A stretch of DNA of 64,000 nucleotides from Cichorium intybus. Its lineage: Eukaryota; Streptophyta; Magnoliopsida; Asterales; Asteraceae. Both the position numbers and the translations under genes were made by a program. The DNA is taken from NCBI GenBank assembly GCA_023525715.1, contig CM042015.1, forward strand, positions 81,997,750-82,061,749, in the 5' to 3' direction. Positions within the stretch are counted from its first letter, which is position 1, and every line of letters starts with the position of its first letter. This document shows, one piece after another, positions 11,735 through 23,639 of this stretch. A model generated the notes under the pieces. The model was not told the DNA's origin, did no database searches, and was given only the letters and a program-made list of their open reading frames with translations.

Positions 11735-12452
11735 TTAGCAACCAAAGCAAAACCGAACCCGGAAACCGAGAAACCGACAAAACCCGACAAAACCGAAACC
11801 AAAACAGAAACCGGCGGTTCGGGTTTGAATTTTTAAAACCGAAACTGTCGGTTTCGGTTTCTGTTGAAAAACCGACCCATTAGAAACCGAACCGACCCAA
11901 AACCGGTAGAAACCGACCCAAACCGTGAAACCGAACCGAAAATTAATAAATACCTAATATATTACTATATATTAATTTTTGATATTTTATTTATTCTACA
12001 AACAAAATTGGAAGTCCATCACAGATCAAATACTTCATCGACAGTCCTTGTTATCAGGTTATCAACTTTTGGATTGTTATGATATTATCATGTTCTTGCT
12101 CGTTAGACTTCATTGTTTTAAATTTGGTTGTCTAAACTTGGTGATTTAAACTTTAAACTTGGTTGTCTTCAAACTTAGCAATGTGCTTTTGAATTGTGAG
12201 TTGGTTTGATGTTAAAATTTGTGTTTATGATTTTTATATATTTTTTAAGACTTGTTGGAAAATGGGTTCAAACCCAAAACCCACGAACCCATGGGTTCAA
12301 ACCGAAACCGACCCAAAACCAAAAGTAGAAACCGAAACCGAACCCAAAGAGAAACCGAAACCGATGGGTTCTAGAACATAGAAACCGAACCGGTCAGTTT
12401 GGGTTCGGTTTTGAATCCAAAACCGACCTAAACCAACCCATGCACATCCCTA
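11735..12452. mobile_element. hAT-like non-autonomous element or fragment
   Basis: Two dense clusters of AACCGAACC / GAAACCGA-type subterminal repeats (about 11745-11940 and 12260-12435) surround a unique AT-rich core. The right end reads CCCATGCACATCCCTA, like the inverted terminus of plant hAT elements. A matching left terminus and target duplication are not visible, so the left side may be truncated. Family call by repeat style only. Confidence 0.5.
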
Positions 12453-12559
12453 CCAATTGATATGCAATTCTCAATATTATTTATCGATGCGTTAGCTTTA
12501 GATTTTGCTACTATTCATACTTAGTTCACAATGCTAATCTCTAGATTGTTTGTCTCAAA

Positions 12560-13210
12560 AAAAATAATTATACTATTCAACAAAGTTCTACCACAAGTCC
12601 ACCACAACATCCTCATTTTCTGACTTCCATTTTCCTCTCATGCTCATTCTTTATTGGTCAATATTTAGATCTATACAACAAAGTTGACCTTATATCCACA
12701 ATGTATATTTCCTTTAGTTTCCAAGAACATTCTTGTCACAAAAAACTCATGTTGCTTTCCATTTTAACCGTCACACCATTATATCATGGGGAATGTCACC
12801 AGACTCAACACCCCTTTCTGTATGGATCATAGACCATGAGTATTTGAAACTCTTATTTGTGTGTTTGACTTGCTTGCCGATACCTACTTCTACCCCATCA
12901 TTTCTCTCCGCTAACATTGCAGCATAGATATTCCGTATTAATTGTGTTGCTACATAACACTTTTTCTTTCACGATACCTTCCACATATACAACCTATCAA
13001 TTAGCTCAATCCTAATCTTTGCTGCCAATACAATGTATTGCAAAAAAATAAATAAATAAATAAATAAACACCGTGCCGTGGTACCACACTCTAATCTCAT
13101 CCATAATCAAAACAAATGTACAAGGGCTTAAGAAGAGTCCATGGCAGAGCCTAATTTCCACATACCACGAGTTATCATAATCATATGAGCCACATTAATT
13201 AATAAGTTCT
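12560..13210 (-). pseudogene. LINE reverse transcriptase relic (C-terminal half)
   Basis: Minus-strand reading with frame changes gives, in order: CHGLFLSPCTFVLIMDE (the LHQGSALSPFLFALVMDE block), a poor YADD region interrupted by an (AAAT)n tract near 13048-13070, KSFKYSWSMIHTERGVESGD, RLKWKA, and SQKMRMLWWTCGRT (usually EMRMLRWMCG). This is the order of plant RTE-type LINEs. There are several stops, and no intact catalytic site is readable. Confidence 0.75.
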
Positions 13211-13599
13211 TTACTTTTCTCGCATCTTAAGTCTTTGTCGGTATATGTGGGTCGATAGTAAACCTAACGAAAAGGTTTCACACAAGTTCATGAGAAGAAG
13301 GGTAACCATACCCTTACAACCCCATGTAGCTCTCGTTCCAAAATCATAACACGAGAGAGACGCTACTCATCGATACTTATCTTTTTACCGTTATTTAAGG
13401 GTTATCTTTATGTGAAATTAGGTAGGAGTCATCTTTATTTAAAATTAGGATATCTAGTCGTATCTTTTATTTTGGGATAAGATTTTCACAAAACACCTAT
13501 TTATGCAGTTTTGACATCGTCTGTTGATTATCATAAATAATAGTTTTCGAGTTTTATACTCTTCGGGAGATTGGTGTGAGAGCGAGATGGGTAATGGCT
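13211..13599. other. Unassigned spacer
   Basis: May include further degraded LINE sequence on the minus strand. Nothing definite is recognised. Confidence 0.35.
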
Positions 13600-14210
13600 G
13601 TAAAACGCCGAGTTCTGAAAGTGGAAGATGTCGATATTCGAGGGAGAAGCTGCGTGCGGTTGGATATACCGTGCCGAATGCTATTCGAAATCTATAGCAT
13701 TTAGGAAGGAGACCAACTTTAGGAAACAACTCTATGTATGGTATGGAAGGAGAGACTCTTTTGTGGTACCGTCAGAGAGAAGGAAGGTCCTCATTTCGCA
13801 CATGGGTAGGACTGAAAAAGCGATTGTTGAGGAGATTTCAGCCCTCGTATGACGAAAGTGTCTATGAACAGTTTTTAGTGACCCGTCGAGAAAAGACCGC
13901 TCAATATTACGTTAGTAGTTTTGAGCAAATGACGGTACAATTAGGCGAGTTACCAGAACAAATCTTCGAGGGTACATTCATCAAACGACTAAAGTTAGAA
14001 CTCCGATCATCCTCCAGAGTCATGCAACCCACGCGATGAGACCAGAGTCATGTTAGACAAAAATCGGATGTGTAGAGGACTAGCACGACCAGCAGAGGTA
14101 ACATGTATTTGGCCCAACAGTAATTCGAGATTAACGCTCATATCAAGATCTACAAGTAGACATGAAAAGAAGACTTGGAACAGGATGGTCGAACAACCAG
14201 GGTCATTCAA
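13600..14210 (+). pseudogene. Ty3/gypsy-type gag fragment
   Basis: Two overlapping frames give the gag core: KVEDVDIRGRS or MSIFEGEAACGWIYRAE (family form MPxFEGEDAxGWIYRVERYF), then GETLLWYRQREGRSSF, RTWVGLKKRLLRRFQPSYD, REKTAQYYVSSFEQM and FIKRLKLELRSS. The frame changes near 13730, and the part after 14040 loses similarity. No protease, RT or LTR is attached. It is an isolated, frameshifted gag relic. Confidence 0.8.
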
Positions 14211-14789
14211 AATCTTGAATAATAGTTTCTTAGTTTTGAACTCTTTGAGAGAATTTCATGTGTCTCTAATTATACTCTAATTACAGTTCTTAACAGAGAG
14301 GTAAATCACCAATCAAATGAGCGTGTCCTATGTTTAATTCTAAGACTATGGGATATTGTCACTTGATACTCACACCAAAAGTGTTGTCATCTCATCGCCA
14401 TCTTTCTACCACACCACCTAGAAAATACTCACCATTCCACATCATCATTTCCCTTTTGTTTTTTAATTTTTTAATAAATATAACATAATTAATTAATATT
14501 AATGTGAGAGAGAAAGAAAGAAAAGGAGATAGAAATCAGTATCTTCAATTCATCTGTACAAGCAACATGTAAACGGAAGATTCCAAGAAAAATATTTGCA
14601 ATTTTCAAAGATTACCCAATAGAAACATTCCTTTTTGCAATTTCCATGAACAAGATGATAAAATTAAAGATGAAGTATTTCTACAAGTGAAAACTCTACA
14701 TTAACATCTCAAAGACTCGATAAAACCAAAAGACCATATAAAACCAATACTCTTTCCTACACAATTAACAAAGACACTTGCCTTAATCA
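14211..14789. other. Spacer and 3' UTR side of the Alfin-like gene
   Basis: AT-rich. The part from roughly 14570 to 14789 is the likely 3' UTR of the minus-strand Alfin-like gene. Nothing else recognised. Confidence 0.5.
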
Positions 14790-16140
14790 TCAAGGACGCA
14801 TTCTCTTACTGCTACAAGTTGGACATTTATACTGCTTAATATGCTCAGCTTTTGCAGGTGTAATCTTTACACACTTCCCATGAAACCACCTCTCACATAC
14901 ATCACAGCAAATCCAAAACTCATCAGAAGCATAATTCTCCCCACATGCCCCACACAGTGCATCACCATGTTCATCTTCATCATCTTCTTCATCATCAACC
15001 TTACCGTATTTCCCCTGAAAGAATTCAGAACCTTGCTGTTCATATCAAAGACTTAATCACTAAACCAAAACATTCAATAAGGAAAACAAATTACGTACCC
15101 CTTTGGTGTTTGACTTTGATGTGTTGCTGTTGTGATTTGCCATCTTTGTTTGTTTCTTGGTGTTTCCACTCACGACTTCGAAGATTGTTGGGAGATCATT
15201 TATCATGTTGAACAGTCGTTTCCTGCAACGGAATTTAATGTTTATGGAAGTAATCCAGAATCGGAATAGGATGATGGATGGAAGAAACGGAGAAGTGAGA
15301 ACCTGTCGGATTTGTCAAAACCAAATCTGGCACCGAAATAGAATGCTACAGAAAGTAGCCATGCGTCACTGTGAACAGCAACCAGAGCCAACCAGTCGTT
15401 CTCTTGCATTCCGTCTCTGGCGAAGTTGATACCTAATGCAGGCTCGGGAAGCTCTGGAGGGACCTCTTCTGCAGGTAGGTTAACCTCCCATTGTTCGCTA
15501 GGGAATCCGTATAAGCAGAGATTTTCCTTCTCTGAAAACGCCAAAACATTCATCAGATAGATGAAGTACATTCATAAAAACAAGAGTAGCAGAAGAATGA
15601 TATGTGGTTTCACAACTGTTTCTATGTCATGTTCGATCCCGTAGCTCCAAAACATCGCAGCATTATTTCGTTGCTTACAGCGTTTTAGAAATGCGATAGA
15701 AAACAAGTTCGATTACCGGCGAGAAATAAGAAAACCTAATCATGTATCTTCAATTGATGAAATTGTAAAACATATAATACGCAGAGAAAGTGATAAACAT
15801 CAGAAATACAAAACCCTAGGAACGAACCAGGATCGCACTGCCGGAAAAAATCTTCAACGTCTGCAGAAAAGGGGAAAGGAAGTATTAGAACGCGATACAT
15901 AAGAGACATTAACATAGCTAATATTTGGAATCGGATACAAGGTGGAGAACCCTAGATAGTGGAAAATTGAGCAAACTCGTTAAGTGAGAAATTGACATTC
16001 GATGATTAAGAAAAGAAATAGAAGAGATTAGTCGCACCGGTTGTGAGGGCTTTGATCATGCCACTGCGACGACCTTTGTAATCTCTGAAGACTTCCTCGA
16101 CGCTCCGAGGATTGTACGCAGCGGCACCGGTGGCGTCCAT
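14790..16140 (-). CDS. Alfin-like PHD-finger protein, about 237 aa, five exons
   Basis: Alfin-like (AL) proteins are plant nuclear PHD proteins that bind H3K4me3 and work in gene repression and stress or germination responses. Five exons join in one frame (minus strand): 16140-16038, 15860-15828, 15531-15303, 15222-15099 and 15014-14790. The N-terminal Alfin domain has YNPRSVEEVFRDYKGRRSGM, CDPEKENLCLYGFP, LPEPALGINFARDGM and FYFGARFGFDKSDR. A basic/acidic linker (KKQTKMANHN, KVDDEEDDEDEHGD) follows, then the PHD finger with CGACGENYASDEFWICC, CERWFHGKCVKI and YKCPTCSSKRMRP at the very end. All zinc ligands are present and the length is usual for the family. The micro-exon of 33 bp is also typical. 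Neighbouring WAV2 suggests the AL5 orthologue. Confidence 0.95.
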
Positions 16141-16270
16141 TGCCGTCGTTCTCCGAGCAGAAAACACGTTCACTGTGTGTGCGCTGAAAAGAAAACTCGA
16201 TCTTCAGAGAAGAATTTTTGCATCTATTAAACTTCATATAAAACAAAAAAAGACAAGGAATTGTCAGAGA

Positions 16271-16295
16271 GGGGGGGGGGGGGGGGGGGGGGGGG
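16271..16295. repeat. Run of 25 G residues upstream of the Alfin-like gene
   Basis: Twenty-five consecutive G (then CGGG) about 130 bp upstream of the start codon, with C on the template side relative to the gene. Length may be affected by sequencing error. Confidence 0.85.
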
Positions 16296-16329
16296 CGGGT
16301 TGGTTACTTTCTTATAATATTAGTTGACT

Positions 16330-17599
16330 CCTCTTTTTAGATCAATACATTCCTCCAAAAATAATTTAAATCATATAACACAATTCTCATTTAATAATTA
16401 ATAGTCATACACCAAAGGTAGACCACACCACCACACTACATAATCATATGGTAGTTGAAAATAATATAAATTATTTATTGGAATTAAGAAAAACAAGAGA
16501 AATGTCATAAAATACGAACAAATATCGTATATGTCTTCTGTGTATAAATTTGATTTTTGTATACTTGTGATGGGAGTATGTTGAGTGTATTTGTTCACAA
16601 TAAAAGATGCAAAAAATGAAAGCATTTATGGTGGATTTGAGTATTAAATGTGGTTGTTGACATTTTGGGCTTTTGATTGCTCAAAAGTATATTTAGCATT
16701 AACGTGATTCACGAGGATTTTGTGTTAAGAGAGTTTATAAATGTTTGTAATAAAAATCATGTTGTGTGATTTGAGAAGTTGTTAGATGAAAGATGGTGAA
16801 AAAGATTGTGTCACTTTTGTCTTGTTAGATGACATCACCATGTCAATTGTCAATTGTCAATTGTCAAATGGAAAAATAACTTTTTGTTTGTGTTGTACTG
16901 TATGTCAGGTGTTGCATGTGAATTCAGATATCATATGCAACACTAGAATGTTTAGTACATTATGTTACATGTATCTTTCTTACATGTTCACCAAAATGTA
17001 AATACAATTGCATCAAGATGCTTTGGTTGATATTATTGCTTATTAACAAACACATATTCTCGCTAGTCTTGTAAGCATAATACATTTTCTTTTGTCTGTA
17101 CGTATTTCGGGAGATAAAGAGAAAGAGACGCTACAACAAGAATGAGAGAGTCGTTGGAAGGTCATGGATTACTTGCTTTTGATGATAAGCTAGGTTAAAA
17201 TTTGCTTTTGGGTAGATATTAGCAATATTCAAATTATGATGATGTAGTTAGATACTCTTGATATCTTTCATTAATGTGGTTTTAATAAGTAGAAATTGCT
17301 AGAGTATGCAACTGTAGTATATGTATATCAACATCTTATTTTCGGCGTATGTCTGTATAACCCTAAAGTAACATGTAATTCTCTATATATAAATTTATAT
17401 TAATGGGAGGTCAATTTACGGAAAAATATTAATTATCATGGTTTTGGAGACGAAATATTTGTTCCTAATTTCTCGATCTCTCTCCTCCACCTTCCTTCTT
17501 GGCTCGTCCCCATCTAACCTTAATTCCATCCGCCGTCATCAATAACCACAACTGATGCCTCCTCCTACAATCACACTTCCATGAATTCTTACGTCATTA
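16330..17599. other. Intergenic DNA, divergent side of the Alfin-like gene
   Basis: AT-rich. A short array of four TCAATTG-type heptamers lies at about 16843-16868. No gene recognised. Confidence 0.5.
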
Positions 17600-18330
17600 T
17601 TAATAATAGGGTGTATATTCCTTTAATCCATGATCTCGATCATCTGAATTATGATGTATGTCGAGAGCTCCTTTGAAATGCATTGCATTGGTTTCTGAGT
17701 TGTTGATCACACTTACGATTCTTGTATGCTAAACTTAATGATCATGAATGGTGTTGGATGGACTCAATGTGTGAAACTATAGACCTATGATATAATCTCT
17801 CAATACTTGTTACATGCGATCCTGAAGCAGAATGCGGCTACCTGACATATTTGCAAAATCTTGAAACTCTTTTTGTGATAACAATGATGCCAAAGGAACT
17901 CATCTTGACAACAAATTGTGCAATACCGCTATTAAAGACTCGTCTATCACAAACTAATACACCATAATCAATTCAATTATTGATATTTTGATAAAAATGG
18001 TCATGTATACCATTAAAGTTTATCACCAAAATTAGATTATGTTGCTAGCCTTATTCATGATCAATCTCCTTTTCCAATTTCCTTGGAAGCTCGTTTGATA
18101 CTACTCTCAAAAAAGAAAATGATGAATTATGTGAGATCTTTCTATGCTTCCCACTCAAACCATCCGTCGCCCCCATTGTTTTAGACACAGAAAATAAGGG
18201 CCACCACGATCAAAGTTAAAACTGCATAGCCATAGCCACCATGATGACCGATTCAAAAAATTAAAATGGACGTTGCCAGCTTCACTCTTGAACCCATAAC
18301 CGCACTGGCTGTCCTTAAACCCCTCTATAA
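17600..18330 (+). pseudogene. Ty1/copia gag (UBN2-type) relic
   Basis: Degenerate reading in mixed frames matches copia gag: LNYDVCRELL with MHCIGF, TYDIISQYLLHAILK (family WIYGTIS..LLHTIL), then SPKLDYVASLIHDQSPFPIS and LEARLILLSKK, close to the conserved P.FDYIASIIRHQSPFPT and LEARSMLxLEE. Many stop codons. No attached pol or zinc knuckle is readable. Confidence 0.7.
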
Positions 18331-19240
18331 GGATGTGGTGGGATACATATTAGTCTCAAAATATATTTAGTAATTTGATGATGACAACTTGTAATAACCT
18401 TCCTTATGTAAAAACCAGTACCTCATAAGTCTTGTAAAATCCATGTTAATAACACATTCTAAAACAACTAGTTTTTGGACCTCGAACTTCATAACTTTCT
18501 AAGTATTTTAGTGATGTTTACATTTTTATTCCTTCATTTCATAGTTTATTATAGTTGTTTTGCTTGTTTTCCTTGGTGTATCATGCATATTTTATGTTTT
18601 AACTGTTTTTATGACTATTAGGGTACAGTCTAGTTTCTTGTGCTTAGTTGTAGCATTTATAAAGATGGTGGAACTTTGTGGAAGTTTTGCATGTGAAATT
18701 TTGGTACATAAAAGAATCATTAGCTAAAGGAGAAAAGTCGAGCTAACGAAGGCCGATATTTGGGCTAAGAAGAGTGGAACTTTAGGAGACATTGGGCTTG
18801 GTCAAACATGGCTAACACGAGTCATACATGGTCAATGAATGAAGATGGAGAACAACCAAGATCGATTCATGCCTCCCCTAGTGCAACCCTTCCGAGCTCC
18901 ATGCCAAGATCGATTCATGCCTCCCCTAGTGCGACGAAGTTGCAGAAGGCGATTTGGAGGCAAATATCTAGGGTTTTTGGAGCTTCTTTCTTGCATTTTC
19001 CTTGGATGATTATTGGAAAAAAGAATTTATGTTGACAATGATGTGTGGCTAGTTTACTTTCTTCTAACAATGGGTAATCTCCATATGAACAAGTAGATAG
19101 TGTAGGAGAATCTTATGGGGGTTTTGATGCTTGTTTTCATTGATGTAATTTGGGTGTTAATGTTTACTTAACTTGTGTTTTTGAAATCATTTTGAATCTT
19201 AAATGCTTGTTTAAGTATTTCCAATCATAGTTTTTTATTC
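18331..19240. other. Possible LTR-like noncoding repeat, unassigned
   Basis: Mixed sequence, with a GC-balanced patch (18640-19030) that contains a tandem duplication. Its general look resembles noncoding LTR or leader sequence of plant retrotransposons, but no LTR ends or target duplication are visible. Confidence 0.35.
18856..18932. repeat. 48-bp-period tandem duplication
   Basis: The 29-bp block beginning CCAAGATCGATTCATGCCTC occurs at 18856-18884 and again at 18904-18932 without change by eye. Confidence 0.85.
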
Positions 19241-20389
19241 CTAAATTGATTTTAAAGATGTTTTAATGACAAATGATTTAGACAATATCCTTAATATTTA
19301 TCTAGGACATAAATTGTATAGTTTAAATTAATAAGTTCAAGATTTTGAAATTAAATTTAGATACGATTCTTTGATCTTTACTGCTAATCATTCTACGTAA
19401 ACTAAGAGCTTATTTATATTATAATTATGTTTAGTTTATAATTATGGCCAACACGAATCTCTATCTAGAAACAAAATATTGATTGTTTGAGATTGACGAC
19501 ATTCCATGTTTCATATTTATATAGATATCAAGAACAAGGGGATATTTGATCACTTACCTGTATGACTGATTCACACATTCAATTTTGATTTCAGTACTTG
19601 TCTTATGGCATATATGCTCACTTTGGACAGTGGTGTAAACTATTGTTAATGTTTCCATGCAGTTGTTGTACCATGTGCAAGTGGGAGTCCTTTGGAGATA
19701 TGTCCACTGACACAAGCTGTTGACATTACGTAGGCCTATTGTGTTGCATACAAAGTACAGTCTATAATTAACAAAGAACAATAAATAGAGAGAGTAATTT
19801 TCTATTCATCATAATATGATTGTTTAATTGACAACTTATATTAGCGAGGGTCTTAACTCGAATTTAGTATATTTTGAATTATTAAAAATAAATTATAAAT
19901 TATAATTATCTTAAAATTCAAAATTCAAATATTTCTTGGTTGGCAAGTCACATATATGGGTTGACATAACTATATAAAGGTTTCTCTTGGTCCTTCCTCC
20001 ATCCCAAGCCAAGAACCATGAAATTCCCTCCCCTAGCTTCCCTTCTTGCTTGCATGAAACCCTAGTTATGTTTTTTTTCTTGCCTTCCAAGATTTCGATG
20101 ATGATAAGGCACAAAGAATGTGTTCACACTGATTTTTGGATTGTCTATTTTGGTGTGTGGAACAATAAAGGGATTCTACATTGAGTCTTCAAGAACATCC
20201 AAGAAAACTCAAGAACGGAAAACACGTAAAACCACTTGTAATTTAATTGATTCTTGAATCGGTTGACACAAATCCTTATCGATCTTGATGGTTTTGTTTA
20301 ATTGCTTCTGTTTTATGCTTTGATTTTATGTTTTACGTAACCATCAAAATCTAACATTATCTAATTATTGGACGTAAATACGATTTTTT
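19241..20389. other. Unassigned intergenic DNA
   Basis: AT-rich with a more balanced part at 19980-20240. No gene recognised; the ORF-like stretches show no family motif. Confidence 0.4.
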
Positions 20390-20610
20390 TTTCTTTTAAA
20401 TTTCTTACACTTTCATGCTTGTGTCAAACGTGACATTAAATATTTTGAATGTGATAATGGTGGCGAACTTGGCAATACCCTGTTCCATATAGGATGTGAT
20501 TCTAACAACATTACTATTCGTTTTTCATGCCATCACATTTATTAGGAAAATGTTAAATCTTAATGAATGTTATGCACAATTTAGTGTCTTAATGAGACTT
20601 CCTCCGTATT
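20390..20610 (+). pseudogene. Ty1/copia integrase fragment
   Basis: Reads DIKYFECDNGGELGNTLFH and NNITIRFSC, equivalent to the copia integrase block IKxFQCDNGGEFxNxxFH ... GIxxRxSCPxTSQQNG that holds the second catalytic Asp. Stop codons follow. The MULE-type MITE at 20642 inserted just beyond this relic. Confidence 0.75.
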
Positions 20611-20641
20611 TAGATATTTAATTTCCTGACTGAAATGTAAA

Positions 20642-21163
20642 GGGTTAATAATATAAGAACCACTATATTTTGGTCAAAATTCCGATTTAACCACTATATT
20701 TCTTGCTGTCCCACAAAAACCACTCATACTTTCTAAGAATTCCATTGTGACCACTATTCGTTTTATTTTACAAATTTTAAAGATTATTTTCATCGAAAGA
20801 TTATGTGACAAGTTCCATATCGATATTTGAAGCAAATATTAGAACTTCATTGTAGTGAAAAGTATACATAAAGTTGTCTACATGTGAATTTTGTCTTTGT
20901 AAGTATAGCTCTTCGTTCACATTGTGAGTGCATAGAGTGTCCAAATGAATCCACTAAACTTTGAATGCGACAGGGGTAAGGAGTTCTCCGAGTTGGCGGC
21001 ATACAATCATAACTTTTGTTTGTTATAGTGGTCGCAATAGATGTTTTAAAAATATAAGTGGTTTTTATGAATTTTGTTGAAAGTATGAGTGATTTTATAG
21101 AAAAAAAAAGTATATTGCTTAAAGAATTTTGACCAACCTATATTGGTTTTTATGTTATAGGCC
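20642..21163. mobile_element. Mutator-like non-autonomous element (MITE) with 9-bp TSD
   Basis: Direct repeats AAATGTAAA at 20633-20641 and 21164-21172 flank a 522-bp element. Its ends are inverted repeats: the left starts GGGTTAATAATATAAGAACC, the right reverse-complemented starts GGCCTATAACATAAAAACC, and both reach GGTCAAAATTC. Homology continues at lower identity for about 120 bp, including CCACT-ATA and ACTCATACTTTC blocks. A 9-bp TSD and long TIRs are the Mutator superfamily signature. No coding capacity. Confidence 0.85.
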
Positions 21164-21172
21164 AAATGTAAA

Positions 21173-21637
21173 ATGCAAAGTTCTTTAAAATTGCTATTTT
21201 TCACATTTTGAGGGTGTTATAAATTGCTATTGGGCCAGGCCCAACAATGCAGCAGCAAACCAGCAGATATAAATCATATAATACATAAACAAACAAATAA
21301 AACTTCGTGGATCACAATGGCAAATTGTTTACTATGCAACTATTTACATAGTCTCAAATAGATGACAATAACAATGCCTTCTCAAAAGACTACTTCTCTA
21401 TTTAAAATCATATAAACGTTTTCAATTCTACACAACTCCACAATTGTGAATAAAAATTTCATGAATGACGTGGCAAATCACAAAGAGCTTTTGGTCACTC
21501 CAACTGTCAAGAAACAAGACAAAAACTACCATCTTCATCTCGCCCAAAATCTTAACATTTACAAAACTGTTTCTAATAAATTCCAAGTGCTTATAATATT
21601 TAACAAATAAACACACTTTACACAGTTATTAGCATCA
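21173..21637. other. 3' UTR and downstream flank of the WAV2-like gene
   Basis: AT-rich sequence following the minus-strand stop codon. No other feature seen. Confidence 0.55.
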
Positions 21638-22847
21638 TTAAAGATCTATCAAAGACGTACCATTTCCATTCTCCAACACATTTTCCTGTAAAAATGTCTG
21701 AACAGTTTCCCAATAATGATCACCACCAACCAGCCACGTGTCCATATGCATGCCATTAGGAAACTCCACAAAATTGCATCTTTTGTTATTTACTGCTGCT
21801 TTTGCATACAACATCTCCATGTGAGATGGAGGTATCATTTCATCTTGTAGCCCAGAAAGAAATAAAATCGGTTGTTTAATCTGTATATACAATAAAGCTT
21901 TAAACTTTTTGATGTATAAAACATTAACACATAAATCTTTAAACTTTTTAATGTATACCAAATAATACCTGGCCAATTACATCTATAGTGCTCCATGGAG
22001 ACCGTACAACAAAATTAAGAAATTTAGGGTTTTTAGAGGTGCTTGAACTTCCTCCAATAAAGTACTTCAAGAAAGGTAATATAACTCCAGCCATGTCTAA
22101 AATTGAAGTAAAAGTATTCTCCAATATCAATGCTGCCACCTGTAATTGTAAAGTACAATGATAAACTATGGCTTTAAACTTTAAAGTTTAAAATACATAC
22201 CTTATCTGGATTATTTTTGGTAACTACAGCACCAACTGCACCACCAAGAGACCTTCCGAATACTACTATTTGAGTAGTGTCTATGTCTGTTCTTTGACTC
22301 AGGTGATCTAAAGCAGCCTAGTGAAAAAGAGTTTAGAAAAAGGGGGGAAAATTTAATGTAATGGTGTTGGATAGAAAGCAAACCTGTGCGTCCATGGTGA
22401 TTCCTTGTTGAGAAGGAAAGCCATCGCTAGCACCATACCCTCTGTAAGAAAGCATGAAAACATTGCAGTGTAGCTTTTGTAACATAATGCGCACCATCTC
22501 AAGACGATGTGCAATATCTATAGTTTATCAGTCAAGGTAAAATTAAAGGTAACAGTTGTTGTAATTGATAGGCGGTGTACCACCGAGAAGGATACTACCA
22601 GCATTTTCTTGGAAGAACAGAATGGTTGGGCCTGCAAATTGAACAACTATGTCTTAATCCCAAATTTTGAGAACAGATGGAGCTAAATTTAGGGAATTCT
22701 CTCCACTGATCATCGAGTAGGGTAAATTAAAACACATATAAACCCTAAATTCACCAGCAGACCCAAAATTACATAATTTGAACAGAAGTGATGCGTAATT
22801 GAAAAGCGAAATTGGATTATGTATGTGAATTTATATATGCGTGTACA

Positions 22848-22899
<52 letters not shown>

Positions 22900-23140
22900 G
22901 ACCTGTGAAATTGGGAGAGTACTTGATGAACCATGAGTGAAGGCGGACACCATCGGAAGAAGTAAGCCATACGTCTTCGAAAACGAGGCGGAGACTATCG
23001 GGGGTGATTGGATAGGACTTGGTGAGACCAGGCAAGACGGGGACGTAAACTAACTTTTCCTGAAACGCGACCAACAATGCCATTCCGGCCACCGCTATTC
23101 CGCCGACGCCATAGATCAATAAGCTCGTGTACGACACCAT
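21638..23140 (-). CDS. WAV2: WAV2/Bem46-like alpha/beta hydrolase, about 312 aa, six exons
   Basis: Exons (minus): 23140-22903, 22631-22596, 22517-22384, 22317-22201, 22139-21969 and 21880-21638, all GT-AG and in frame. The N-terminus has a membrane anchor (YGVGGIAVAGMALLVAFQ), then KLVYVPVLPGLTKSYPI, the oxyanion-side TILFFQENAGNIAHR, the nucleophile elbow FGRSLGGAVG (G-R-S-L-G), LILENTFTSILDMAG, the acid region LFLSGLQDEMIPPSH and the His-containing EFPNGMHMDTW. Catalytic Ser, Asp and His are all present. In Arabidopsis WAV2 limits root-tip rotation and bending; it is a plasma-membrane Bem46-family protein with no settled substrate. Exon borders and length match that family. Intron 1 carries a (GA)n tract close to its donor. 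Confidence 0.95.
22854..22895. repeat. (AG)n microsatellite in WAV2 intron 1
   Basis: About 20 AG units lie directly downstream of the exon 1 donor in transcript sense (as CT repeats), only about 7 bp from the splice site. Confidence 0.95.
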
Positions 23141-23639
23141 CGCTATTCGCTAGCTTTCTCTCTCACACTGACATAGGAATTATGACCATATCACTAACAA
23201 GTAACTTGAGAAAGGGGAAAAATAAGGAACTAAAAATAATCGTGCTTGAAAAACTAAAGAAATAGACATTATTATTTTTTCTCTAATTCAAAGAAACATG
23301 TAAGTCAAAATCACAATGTAACCCTATAACTTTTTTGAAATTGGTTTAAAAAGTTTTTATGGTTTTTTTTTTCCTGCTTTCTAAAGGCATGAAGTCAACA
23401 TAGATATGTTAATTTGGTCACCTAACTCATGTAATCAGTTAAAAATGTCACGTAATCCCTTCTAGTTGATATGGTTGTCTAGTAAGCGCATATGTCGCTG
23501 CCACATAATCTAAAGAAATGGACGAACATGGGAAATTGAAGGTCCGAGATTCAATACTAGCTTCAATTTTCACTCTTCTAATATTTCAACATCCACGTCA
23601 GAGTCATTCGTGAAGAATAGGTTTTTTCGATTTTACTAA
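23141..23639. other. Upstream region of the WAV2-like gene
   Basis: Pyrimidine-rich leader near the start codon, then AT-rich sequence. No further feature recognised. Confidence 0.45.
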
